Shown here piece by piece: positions 31,332-39,036 of a stretch of DNA of 64,000 bases. Location: assembly GCA_963785755.1 (NCBI GenBank), contig CAWAXG010000016.1, forward strand, positions 1-64,000, given 5' to 3'. The notes below the pieces were generated by a model. The model was given only the letters and a program-made list of their open reading frames with translations. It had not been told where the DNA came from and ran no database searches. This DNA is from JACCXG01 sp963785755. Its GTDB lineage: Bacteria > Acidobacteriota > Vicinamibacteria > Vicinamibacterales > 2-12-FULL-66-21. Each line of letters opens with the position of its first letter. Within the stretch, counting starts at the first letter, position 1. The translations under genes and the position numbers were made by a program.

Positions 31332-31404
31332 CGCCGAATGCGAGCCATACAGTACGTCAACCACGGGCAGCAACTCGAACCGTTCTCGCAGACCAACCTG
31401 GTCG

Positions 31405-31433
31405 TTGACCGAAGCCGGCGCTTAGATTACACT
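31405..31433 (+). promoter_or_regulatory. Good sigma-70 promoter for the FG-GAP/CHAT operon
   Basis: TTGACC (31405-31410), a 17-bp spacer, and TACACT (31428-31433). It points towards the repeat-protein gene at 31699, 265 bases away, with a remnant of a paralogous gene lying between. It is among the best full promoter matches in the window. Confidence 0.6.
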
Positions 31434-31492
31434 GTTCCGCCTTACTTCAGTTCATCAATAGTCTACAGTGCGCGACCTCGCGGTGCTTCATT

Positions 31493-31609
31493 GCGGAGCT
31501 GCGGACCGTTGCGCTGCCAGTGGGGCGCGGGGTACTCGCCCCGCAACGACGTGCCCGTCGCAGGTCGACTTCGATCGGCATTGAGGCGGTGAACGGTAGT
31601 TCCGAGAGT
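31493..31609 (+). pseudogene. 3'-end remnant of a second FG-GAP-like repeat gene
   Basis: This stretch aligns with 33170-33284, the last 95 bases of the repeat gene plus the 20 bases after its stop. The translation GPLRCQWGAGYSPRNDVPVA then GRLRSALRR with a TGA matches the end of the intact gene (QQWGAGYAPHNDVPVAGRLL, SALRR). Even the flanking GTGAACGG-AGTTCCGAGAG after the stop is shared. It therefore looks like what remains after loss of an upstream tandem copy. There are no upstream codons of its own. Confidence 0.75.
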
Positions 31610-31698
31610 TGCTGTGTGCGGCGTCCCCGGCGATTTGCAGGGTGAACCGACGGGACCCGCGTTCTCGATCTGTGGTGAGCACATGAAGCTAAGTACCT

Positions 31699-33264
31699 GT
31701 GATATTCCGGGCGGCGGTGGCGGCATTCGTGATTTTTTCTGCCGTCCCGTGTTCTGCGGCCATCTTCACGATGTTCTCATTCGACGACGCCACCGTCATC
31801 TGGGATGGCACTCAAGACGTGCGAACATCCAACAACTACGTCACACCTACCAAAACCGACCTGTATGCGAATCTGGGGATCGCCCATCCTGCACGACTCG
31901 TCATATCGTTCGACTTTCGTGGGGAAAAACCCTCCCCCGAACTTGCCGACCCGTCGATGGCTATTTTCAACGTCCTGCTCGTCCTGTCAGTCTCACCCGG
32001 GCTGTGCACCGCCGAAGACTGTCGTACGGCTCGACAGGTGATTACGGAGAGGAGCGGCTTGCGCCTTCCGGATGGATTCAGCTCGACAGAGGAACCGAAT
32101 TTAGATAGTCCAATCATTCCTTTCCACGCGTGGATGCAGGGCGATTCCCGTTACAGCTTCCTACCACGATCGAGTGTTCTTCCGCCTCTCGGCAGGAGAT
32201 CAGAGCCGCCTCCGCGACGTGCTTTCCCGATACGGAGCACAAAATCTTCACGTTGGCTTGGCTGCAGACACCAAATTCGACGGACAGGGGGGAGCATTTT
32301 CGGCAAGCCCACCTTTCAAGTAACTGCTGGACCAGGTGCCGTTTCGGACGCCAGCACGGCTGACTACGATGGCGATGGGAAGACCGACCTGGGCGTGTGG
32401 CGAGCCGCGACTGGTACGTGGTACATGACGCGGAGTGTCGACGGCACGGCGACAACCCGCCAATGGGGCTCGGCCTCTTACGCGGACGTCCCGGTCCCCG
32501 GTGATTACGACGGCGACGGAAAGACCGACGTCGCCGTGTGGCGCTCCTCGACCGGCGTGTGGTACGTCAGCCGGAGTTCCGATGGCACAGTGCTCATTCA
32601 GCAATGGGGCCCCGGGTACGCGCCTTACGCGGACGTCCCGGTCCCCGGTGATTACGACGGCGACGGGAAGACCGACGTCGCCGTGTGGCGCTCCTCGACC
32701 GGCGTCTGGTACGTGATCCGAAGTTCCGATGGCGCTCCGATCGTCCGGCAATGGGGTGTGGGGTACGCCCCCTACAATGACGTTCCCGTACCCGGGGATT
32801 ATGACGGGGACGGAAAAACTGACGTGGCCGTGTGGCGCTCCTCGACCGGCGTGTGGTACGTCAGCCGGAGTTCCGATGGCACGGTGCTCGTCCGGCAATG
32901 GGGTGTGGGGTACGCCCCCTACAATGACGTTCCCGTACCCGGGGATTATGACGGGGACGGAAAAACTGATGTGGCCGTGTGGCGCTCCTCGACCGGCGTG
33001 TGGTACGTCAGCCGGAGTTCCGATGGCACAGTGCTCGTTCAGCAATGGGGCGCCGGGTACGCGCCTTACGAGGACGTCCCGGTCCCCGGCGATTACGACG
33101 GCGACGGCAAGCTCGATTTCGCCGTATGGCGACCCTCCATCGGCGTCTGGTTTGTCATACGCAGCTCGAACGGCAGCGCCTTCGCGCAACAGTGGGGTGC
33201 GGGGTACGCGCCCCACAACGACGTGCCCGTCGCGGGTCGACTTCTATCGGCATTGAGGCGGTGA
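31699..33264 (+). CDS. Secreted FG-GAP/VCBS-like calcium-binding repeat protein
   Basis: The GTG at 31699 begins a signal peptide (RAAVAAFVIFSAVPCSAA). A unique N-terminal domain of about 150 aa follows (FTMFSFDDATVIWDGTQDVR). Between about 32160 and 32330 the natural reading lies in another frame (YHDRVFFRLSAGDQSRLRD, VGLAADTKFDGQGGAFSA), implying two slips. From 32340 onwards come six copies of a unit like DVPVPGDYDGDGKTDVAVWR, SSTGVWYVSRSSDGT, each with a DxDGDGKTD calcium loop. Five units have an exact 147-bp period. Such repeats form propellers or rods in surface adhesins. The gene is followed 25 bases later by the TPR-CHAT gene, most likely in one operon. Confidence 0.8.
   Translation: MIFRAAVAAFVIFSAVPCSAAIFTMFSFDDATVIWDGTQDVRTSNNYVTPTKTDLYANLGIAHPARLVISFDFRGEKPSPELADPSMAIFNVLLVLSVSPGLCTAEDCRTARQVITERSGLRLPDGFSSTEEPNLDSPIIPFHAWMQGDSRYSFLPRSSVLPPLGRRSEPPPRRAFPIRSTKSSRWLGCRHQIRRTGGSIFGKPTFQVTAGPGAVSDASTADYDGDGKTDLGVWRAATGTWYMTRSVDGTATTRQWGSASYADVPVPGDYDGDGKTDVAVWRSSTGVWYVSRSSDGTVLIQQWGPGYAPYADVPVPGDYDGDGKTDVAVWRSSTGVWYVIRSSDGAPIVRQWGVGYAPYNDVPVPGDYDGDGKTDVAVWRSSTGVWYVSRSSDGTVLVRQWGVGYAPYNDVPVPGDYDGDGKTDVAVWRSSTGVWYVSRSSDGTVLVQQWGAGYAPYEDVPVPGDYDGDGKLDFAVWRPSIGVWFVIRSSNGSAFAQQWGAGYAPHNDVPVAGRLLSALRR
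32485..33219 (+). repeat. Five tandem 147-bp coding repeats
   Basis: The phrase beginning GAC-GT-CCC (codons DVPVPGDYDG) starts at 32485, 32632, 32779, 32926, 33073 and 33220, always exactly 147 bp (49 codons) apart. The units starting at 32779 and 32926 are nearly identical in bases, which points to recent duplication or gene conversion. Confidence 0.95.
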
Positions 33265-33289
33265 ACGGCAGTTTCCGAGAGGACTGGAT

Positions 33290-35995
33290 GTGAACACTCG
33301 CGGCCGGCTTCGGCAAGACTTACCAGCGTTCGCTGTGCTCCGCGTCGTAGCCACGACTCTTCTCTTTACGGCGTTCACTTCAGCGCATCTGACCGCGCAG
33401 ACAGAGCGATCGCTGGAAGCGCGCCGGCTTCAGCAGCAAGCCGCCGAGCTCAGGGCAAAAGGCAATCATCGTGACGCGGTTGCTCTCTTGCGCGACGCCG
33501 CCAGCCTGCTCGCACAGGAATTCGGTCCGGAGGCGGGAGTCGTAGGAGATGCAACGAATCTGGTCGGCGCGGCGTTGTTTCAGGCTGGCATGTATCCCGA
33601 AGCCGCGGCGGAATTCGAGCGCGCGCTGTCCATCCGTCGGAAAGCCGTTGCACAGACGCTGAACAACCTCGCGAACGCCGTCCGCGGTCACGGTGACGTC
33701 GTACGCGCCGAGCAACTGCTTCTCGAGGGTCTTGCCCTGCAGGAGCAGCTGCGCGGTCCAGGGGACATCGAGGTGGCGAAGTTATCGACCAATCTCGCCA
33801 GCCTGTACGACCAGCGTGGCGATTTTGCCCGGGCGGAGCCGATGTATCAGCGTGCGTTGAAGATCGTGCAGACGCGCAATCTTCGGTCGGACGATTCCTT
33901 CCTCGCTGTCCTACTCACGAACCTCGGGCTGCTCTATCAGAATCGCGGCGACCTCGATGCAGCCCGTCCACTGCTGGAGCAAGCGCTGCAGCTCCGGGAG
34001 ACACTCCTCTCGGGTCAACCCGATCACCCGCAGATTGCGACCGCTGCGATCAATCTCGCTTCGAATTACCAGGAGAGCGGCAAGCTGGAGGCCGCAGAGT
34101 CGCTGTACAAACGCGCGTTCGACATTTTCGCGAGGCGGTCCGAGCTCGACACGCGCCCGGTCTCAACCCTGTCCGTGAATCTTGCGATGGTGCATCTGCT
34201 TCGCGGCGAGTACGACCGTGCCGAGCCGCTGTATCAGCGCAGCCTGGCAATTCGAGAAAAGCTGCTCGGAGCAACGCATCCGGACACCGGCGCCGCGCAA
34301 GAACGCCTTGCGGTGTTCTACCAGGTCGTGGGGCGCCGAGCGGACGCTCTCGCCGCGCTCCGCCGTTCGGCCGAGGTCGTGGAGCACAACCTGGCGTTGA
34401 CGCTGGCAGCAGGATCGGAGCAGCAGAAGATCAGCTACATGGACACCGTGCAGGAGAATACGGACATCCTGCTCTCCATGCGGGAGCAACTTGGCGCGGG
34501 GGAGTTCGACGAGCTCGCGATTGCCACGGTGATCCAGCGGAAGGGGCGCGTTCTGGACGCGCTGGTAGACCTCACGGCTCGGCTGCGACAAAGCATCGCA
34601 GCTGAAGATCAGGCCACCTTCGACGAGCTTTCGAAGGCTCGCACTGAACTCGCGAATCTGGTGGGCGCCGGAATTCCAGCTGCTGCGACGGACCATGCCG
34701 AACGCGTGGAGCGCCTTCGGATACAAATCGACACACTCGAGCAGAGGCTGTCCCGCACCAGCGCGCAAATGCGCGGAGAGGTCAGACCAGTCACTATCAG
34801 CGACGTCCTCTCCGCGCTCCCCGCAGGCACTGCGCTCGTCGAATTCGTCAAGTACCGACCGTTCGATCCGCGAGCCGTGGGCCGCTTCAAGCGTTTCGGT
34901 CAACCGCGGTACGCCGCATTCGTGCTTCGCGCGGGCAGGCAAACGTGGGTCGAATTGGGCGCGGCGGAAGACATCGAGACAAGCCTCACGGCCTGGCGCA
35001 CCGCCCTTCGATCGCCGCGGGACAGCTCCGTCCGGGAAAAAGGACGCGCAGTCTACCAGCGCCTCATGGCGCCACTCGAAAAGCTCGTCCCCGACACCAC
35101 CCAGTTGTTCATAGTGCCGGACGACGTATTGAACCTGCTTCCGTTCTCGGCATTGACCACAACGGACGACGCATATCTCATCGAATCGCGCGCCGTGACG
35201 TACCTCGCATCGAGTCGGGATGTTCTCCGGTTTGCGAAAGGTCCTGGCGCTCGGGAGCCCGCGTTGATCGTTGCAGCGCCTGATTTCGGGCCCGCCCGAC
35301 GACCGACCGCCTCTCCTGGTCCGTCGTTCGCGCCACTTCCAGGCGCTGCCCGCGAAGGCAAGAGCATCGCTCAGCACCTTCCCGGAGCACGCCTCATCGA
35401 AGGGCGTGCCGCGACTGAGTCTCTCGTGAAAAGCGTACACGGTCCCGTCGTGTTGCACTTCGCCACTCACGCGTTCTTCGTTGCCGCAACCCCGGCATCA
35501 CCCAGCGGCGATGCCGGCTCCGCGCGTGGGCTGAATGTGGTTGAACGGGTCAGAATCGAGCCCACGCCGTTACTGCGGGCAGGAATCGCACTCGCTGGAG
35601 CAGGGAGTGTGGCCGAAACGGGTGAGGATGGAGTCCTGACCGCATTGGAAGCCGCTAGCCTGGATCTGCGCGGTACAAAGCTGGTTGTGCTGTCCGCCTG
35701 TGAATCCGGGCTTGGCGAAATCCGAGCGGGAGACGGCGTTCACGGATTTCGTCGGGCGCTGACGCTGGCCGGGGCGGAAAGTCAGGTCGTTACCTTATGG
35801 CGTGTGGACGATCACACCACTGCGGACCTGATGACGCACTTCTATCGCGCGCTCCGGAATGGCGCCAGTCGCCAGGCCGCCCTGCGCGACGCCCAGCTCG
35901 CCATCTTCCGCGATGCGGCCCGTTCGCATCCGTTCTATTGGGCGGCGTTTGCTGCTGCCGGCGAGGTTTCACCTATCGTTTCCCCCACCCATTAG
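33290..35995 (+). CDS. TPR-CHAT protein (caspase-like cysteine protease domain)
   Basis: 901 aa, frame intact. The N-terminal signal-like segment (VLRVVATTLLFTAFTSAHLT) is followed by about eight TPRs (residues 45-360, for example RAEPMYQRALKIVQTRNLRS and EYDRAEPLYQRSLAIREKLL). A helical linker and the C-terminal CHAT domain (about 520-895) come next. The catalytic dyad is present: His in VVLHFATHAFF (about H727) and Cys in LVVLSACESGLG (C804). CHAT is a separase/caspase-like protease fold; TPR-CHAT proteins cleave partner proteins on a signal. The GTG start has AGAGG 8 bases upstream. The neighbours are a surface repeat protein and, divergently, DUF4384 and a CHASE2 cyclase. If exported it would work outside the cytoplasm, which is less usual for CHAT proteins. 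Confidence 0.88.
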   Translation: MNTRGRLRQDLPAFAVLRVVATTLLFTAFTSAHLTAQTERSLEARRLQQQAAELRAKGNHRDAVALLRDAASLLAQEFGPEAGVVGDATNLVGAALFQAGMYPEAAAEFERALSIRRKAVAQTLNNLANAVRGHGDVVRAEQLLLEGLALQEQLRGPGDIEVAKLSTNLASLYDQRGDFARAEPMYQRALKIVQTRNLRSDDSFLAVLLTNLGLLYQNRGDLDAARPLLEQALQLRETLLSGQPDHPQIATAAINLASNYQESGKLEAAESLYKRAFDIFARRSELDTRPVSTLSVNLAMVHLLRGEYDRAEPLYQRSLAIREKLLGATHPDTGAAQERLAVFYQVVGRRADALAALRRSAEVVEHNLALTLAAGSEQQKISYMDTVQENTDILLSMREQLGAGEFDELAIATVIQRKGRVLDALVDLTARLRQSIAAEDQATFDELSKARTELANLVGAGIPAAATDHAERVERLRIQIDTLEQRLSRTSAQMRGEVRPVTISDVLSALPAGTALVEFVKYRPFDPRAVGRFKRFGQPRYAAFVLRAGRQTWVELGAAEDIETSLTAWRTALRSPRDSSVREKGRAVYQRLMAPLEKLVPDTTQLFIVPDDVLNLLPFSALTTTDDAYLIESRAVTYLASSRDVLRFAKGPGAREPALIVAAPDFGPARRPTASPGPSFAPLPGAAREGKSIAQHLPGARLIEGRAATESLVKSVHGPVVLHFATHAFFVAATPASPSGDAGSARGLNVVERVRIEPTPLLRAGIALAGAGSVAETGEDGVLTALEAASLDLRGTKLVVLSACESGLGEIRAGDGVHGFRRALTLAGAESQVVTLWRVDDHTTADLMTHFYRALRNGASRQAALRDAQLAIFRDAARSHPFYWAAFAAAGEVSPIVSPTH

Positions 35996-36101
35996 GACGG
36001 CTTCCGCTCTCGGCGGCGCCGCCGCCACGACTCGTGCACGTCACGCCCGCCCGCTGGCCGCCGAGCTAGCCGCCGCATTCGCAAATTGAAGAGCTGATCA
36101 G

Positions 36102-36175
36102 TCCCGATCCGGATCGCAATCGGGATGGGGATCGGGATCCGGATGGGATTCAGGATCAAGGGTCAAGGATGAGGA
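36102..36175. repeat. Short-period repeat, GATCGGGAT/GGATC units
   Basis: About 75 bp of degenerate CGGATCGCAATCGGGATGGG-like units in the gap between the CHAT gene and the next gene. It is one of several such intergenic repeats with different units. The rest of the gap (35996-36101) holds only GC-rich sequence with a CGGCGGCGCCGCCG palindrome-like run. Confidence 0.6.
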
Positions 36176-36197
36176 TTTCATGATAAGAGGAATGTCC

Positions 36198-36226
36198 TTG
36201 ACGCCCGTGCCCCATTGTCGACAATG
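36198..36226 (+). promoter_or_regulatory. Promoter plus 14-bp palindrome over the start codon
   Basis: TTGACG (36198-36203), a 16-bp spacer, and GACAAT (36220-36225). The perfect palindrome CATTGTCGACAATG (36213-36226) covers the -10 and the first ATG (36224). It could be an operator. If this promoter is used, transcription starts near the second ATG (36233), 7 bases after the box, giving a leaderless mRNA. Confidence 0.5.
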
Positions 36227-38767
36227 ACGCGCATGCGCGATCGCGTATATGCGACTCTCGTTCTCGCAGTCGGCGCCGGCGCGATCTCGTGGATCGCCAT
36301 CGCGCAGAGTCAGGCATCGCGCCCCACGCGATCCCGTGGAGATGCCGAAGCGGTGCTCGCGCCGGTAACGGTCGAGGCTCAGCCGCTGGCGGCCAATATC
36401 GAGCGGCTCGTCGAGGCGCTCGAGTATCTCGGCGCGCCGGTGCCGGCCGATCTGCGCCGCGATCTGCTGCGGGCCGGGCAGGGCCGCGATGCGAAGGCGC
36501 TTCAGGAGCGGTTGGATCCACGGGTACTGCTCGCGGTGCACATCAATCCCGAGGCGCGCGTGCGGGTGACGCGGGGATCGGCGCCCGCGATCCTGCAGCA
36601 GGCCGGCTACACGCCGGTGATCGTGAAGGTCGTCAACGAAAGCGGCGGATCGCAACGGCTGCGCATCGGCAGCCCGCAGGCCGGACCCGTGTATGCAGGG
36701 ATGAGCCGTCTCTCCGGTCAGCGGATGCAGCAGGAGCACCTGCGCGAGAACGAGAACGTCGACAAGCGCACCGATCGCTTCCTCGACCTGGAGATGTTCA
36801 CCGCCGCGCCGATGACGGCGAATCTCAGCGGGCTCGAAGTCGAGTATGCGATTGCGCTGATCTACTCGAGCGAGCCGGGCCGGCGCGAAGCGACGATCAC
36901 GTTCGACGTCGGGCAGGGGACCGAGGACCTGGGGTTCCGCGCCGAGGCGCCGGTGCTGTTCGACGTCAGACCCGCGGTCGCCGTCAAACTGAGCGTCCTC
37001 GACGCCGATGGCACGCCGACGACGGGGCGGTTTCAGTTCGTGGATGCGCAGGGCCACGTGTTTCCGCCGCAGGCGAAGCGGCTGGCACCGGACCTGTTCT
37101 TTCAGAAGCACATCTATCGTGCGCACGGCGAGGACGTGCTGCTGCCGCCTGGCGATCTGACGATGTTCTACGGCCGCGGCCCCGAGTACCGATGGATGAA
37201 GCGGACCGTCACGATCCCCGCTGCCGCACCCGGCGGCCGCGCCGCGGGCAACGCGGACATCGCCGTCAAACTCGAACGCTGGGTCGATCCGGCCGCGCAC
37301 GGCCTCTACAGCGGCGACCATCACATCCACTCGGCCGGGTGCGCGCACTACACCTCGCCGACCGACGGCGTCGATCCCGCCGACATGTTCAGACAGATCA
37401 AGGGTGAAGCGCTGAACGTCGGCAGCGTGCTCACCTGGGGGCCCGGCTTCGATCGTCAGCATCAGTTCTTCGCGCCGACGGCAGACAAGCGGAGCGAGCC
37501 GCTGACGGTGATGAAGTACGACATCGAGGTCAGCGGCTTCGGCTCGGAGGCGCTCGGGCACGTCTGCCTGCTCAACCTGAAGGAACAGATCTATCCGGGC
37601 GCGACGCGCAGCCAGGGCTGGCCGAGCTGGACGCTGCCGGTGCTGCGCTGGACGAAAGCGCAGGGCGCAGTCGGCGGCTACGCACACTCGGGCAGTGGTC
37701 TCCAGATCGATCCGGCGGCAGCGACGACGCGTCTGCTCGAGCAGCTCGACGCGAACAAGGACGGCAGGCTCGATCGCGGCGAGGCGTCGCGTGGTCTGCT
37801 GCCGGAACGGTTCGAGGAGATCGATACGGATCGTGACGCGTCCCTCGGCGAGGTGGAGATCAAGGCGAGCCACGATCGCGCGGACGATCAGCTGCCGAAC
37901 TTCGCCATCCCGGAGCTCAACAGCGTCGGGGCGCAGGAGATCTTCGTGACCGCGGCGCATGGCGTCGCCGATTTCATCAGCGCGATGGACACCGATCGGC
38001 TCCGCGAGTGGAACGCGTGGTATCACCTGATGAACAGCGGCCTTCGTGTGAAAGCGAGCGGCGAGACCGACTTCCCCTGCATGAGCGGCACGCGGGTCGG
38101 GCAGGGGCGCAGCTACGTCCGCCTGGGAAAGGTGAGCCGCATCGACTACGCACAGTGGATCGAGGGCATCGCGCGCGGCCGAAGCTACGTGAGCGACGGC
38201 TACGCGCACGCGCTCGACTTCGCGATCGACGGAAAGAACTCAGGCGACGAGCTCGCGCTCGCCGCCGCGGGCACGGTCACGGTCAAGACGGTGGTCGCGT
38301 TTTCACCGGAAACGCCGCTCGAGTCCCCGTATGGCGGCCTGATCCCGGTCGGCGGCCGCCGCCACGTGGGGGATACGGTCATCAAGCGGGAAACGCAGTC
38401 GCCCGATCCGATCTACCAGCGTGGCAAGCGGCTGGTCGAAGTGATCGTCAACGGCCGCGCCGTGGCGAGCCGGGAGGTGCCGGCCGACGGGCGCCAGCAC
38501 GCGCTCGAATTCGCGGTGCCGGTCGAGCGCAGCAGCTGGATCGCGATTCGTCAATTCCCGGAGCTGCACACGAACCCGGTCTACGCCATCGTCGCCGGCA
38601 AACCGATCCGGCCGTCGCGCGCCAGCGCGCAGTGGGCGCTCGCGTGCATCGATCAGCTCTGGCGCGTGCGCGCGCGGCGCATCGCCGAGAGCGAGCGCGC
38701 CGAGGCGGAGAAGGCTTACGAAGAGGCGAGGGCTTACTACAGGCGCGTCGCCGCGGAGGCTCAGTGA
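36224..38767 (+). CDS. CehA/McbA-like PHP-type metallohydrolase with an EF-hand pair, secreted
   Basis: A signal peptide (VYATLVLAVGAGAISWIAIAQ) precedes about 350 residues of beta-rich sequence. The metallohydrolase part begins with the PHP/CehA motif GLYSGDHHIHSAGCAHYTSP. Downstream metal-site candidates are VGGYAHSGSGL, FVTAAHGVADF and ASGETDFPCMSG. Inserted between these is an EF-hand pair: DANKDGRLDRGE (a canonical 12-residue loop) and DTDRDASLGEVE. CehA/McbA enzymes hydrolyse carbamates or related esters; the substrate here is unknown. Two starts are possible, ATG 36224 or 36233 (MRDRVY); the second fits the promoter better. Frame intact. Repeat element A starts 8 bases after the stop. 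Confidence 0.82.
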   Translation: MTRMRDRVYATLVLAVGAGAISWIAIAQSQASRPTRSRGDAEAVLAPVTVEAQPLAANIERLVEALEYLGAPVPADLRRDLLRAGQGRDAKALQERLDPRVLLAVHINPEARVRVTRGSAPAILQQAGYTPVIVKVVNESGGSQRLRIGSPQAGPVYAGMSRLSGQRMQQEHLRENENVDKRTDRFLDLEMFTAAPMTANLSGLEVEYAIALIYSSEPGRREATITFDVGQGTEDLGFRAEAPVLFDVRPAVAVKLSVLDADGTPTTGRFQFVDAQGHVFPPQAKRLAPDLFFQKHIYRAHGEDVLLPPGDLTMFYGRGPEYRWMKRTVTIPAAAPGGRAAGNADIAVKLERWVDPAAHGLYSGDHHIHSAGCAHYTSPTDGVDPADMFRQIKGEALNVGSVLTWGPGFDRQHQFFAPTADKRSEPLTVMKYDIEVSGFGSEALGHVCLLNLKEQIYPGATRSQGWPSWTLPVLRWTKAQGAVGGYAHSGSGLQIDPAAATTRLLEQLDANKDGRLDRGEASRGLLPERFEEIDTDRDASLGEVEIKASHDRADDQLPNFAIPELNSVGAQEIFVTAAHGVADFISAMDTDRLREWNAWYHLMNSGLRVKASGETDFPCMSGTRVGQGRSYVRLGKVSRIDYAQWIEGIARGRSYVSDGYAHALDFAIDGKNSGDELALAAAGTVTVKTVVAFSPETPLESPYGGLIPVGGRRHVGDTVIKRETQSPDPIYQRGKRLVEVIVNGRAVASREVPADGRQHALEFAVPVERSSWIAIRQFPELHTNPVYAIVAGKPIRPSRASAQWALACIDQLWRVRARRIAESERAEAEKAYEEARAYYRRVAAEAQ

Positions 38768-38775
38768 CTCTTACA

Positions 38776-38993
38776 CGTCAACTCCCAACTTCCAGTCTCC
38801 CAACAATCGACGAGCGCACGACGAGTCGCAGAGCGCGTCGCCGGACGACGACGAGCGGAGGCGAAAATTCCGACCCAGCGATCCGCTCGAAGAAGGGAGC
38901 TAGGCGTCCCTATGCAGCTGATTCGTGCGATTTCACACAGCTGGTGCGATCGTGGCGCATTGGGAGTTGGAGGTTGGATGTTGGGAGTTGACG
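38776..38993 (+). mobile_element. Repeat element A (MITE-like, GGGAGTTG arms, 14-bp perfect TIRs)
   Basis: 218 bp. The left end CGTCAACTCCCAAC (38776-38789) and right end GTTGGGAGTTGACG (38980-38993) are perfect inverted repeats. The arms are built from 8-7 bp units (CAACTCCC / GGGAGTTG and variants). The core at about 38881-38962 contains TAGGCGTCCC and TGCAGCTGATTCG, and is also found, diverged, in elements B and C. No coding capacity. It starts 8 bases after the stop of the metallohydrolase and ends 43 bases before a kinase start. No target-site duplication could be recognised. Confidence 0.65.
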
Positions 38994-39015
38994 GGTTCTG
39001 TCCTGTCTTCGCAGG

Positions 39016-39021
39016 TATAAT
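39016..39021 (+). promoter_or_regulatory. -10 element TATAAT before a kinase gene
   Basis: TATAAT followed by CCGC lies 15 bases before the ATG at 39037, the same string and distance as before the kinase at 16714. No Shine-Dalgarno sequence lies in between (CCGCCCCACACCCCA). The nearest TTGACG (end of element A) is 22 bp upstream, too far for a normal -35. Confidence 0.6.
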
Positions 39022-39036
39022 CCGCCCCACACCCCA

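Noticed and set aside
32485..33219. CRISPR-like regular repeat array
   Set aside because: The 147-bp units have no spacers and encode a calcium-binding protein repeat.
36098..38209. 703-residue open frame on the minus strand
   Set aside because: It is antiparallel to the CehA-like gene, rich in Arg/His/Ala with no domain, and is a by-product of high GC at third positions.
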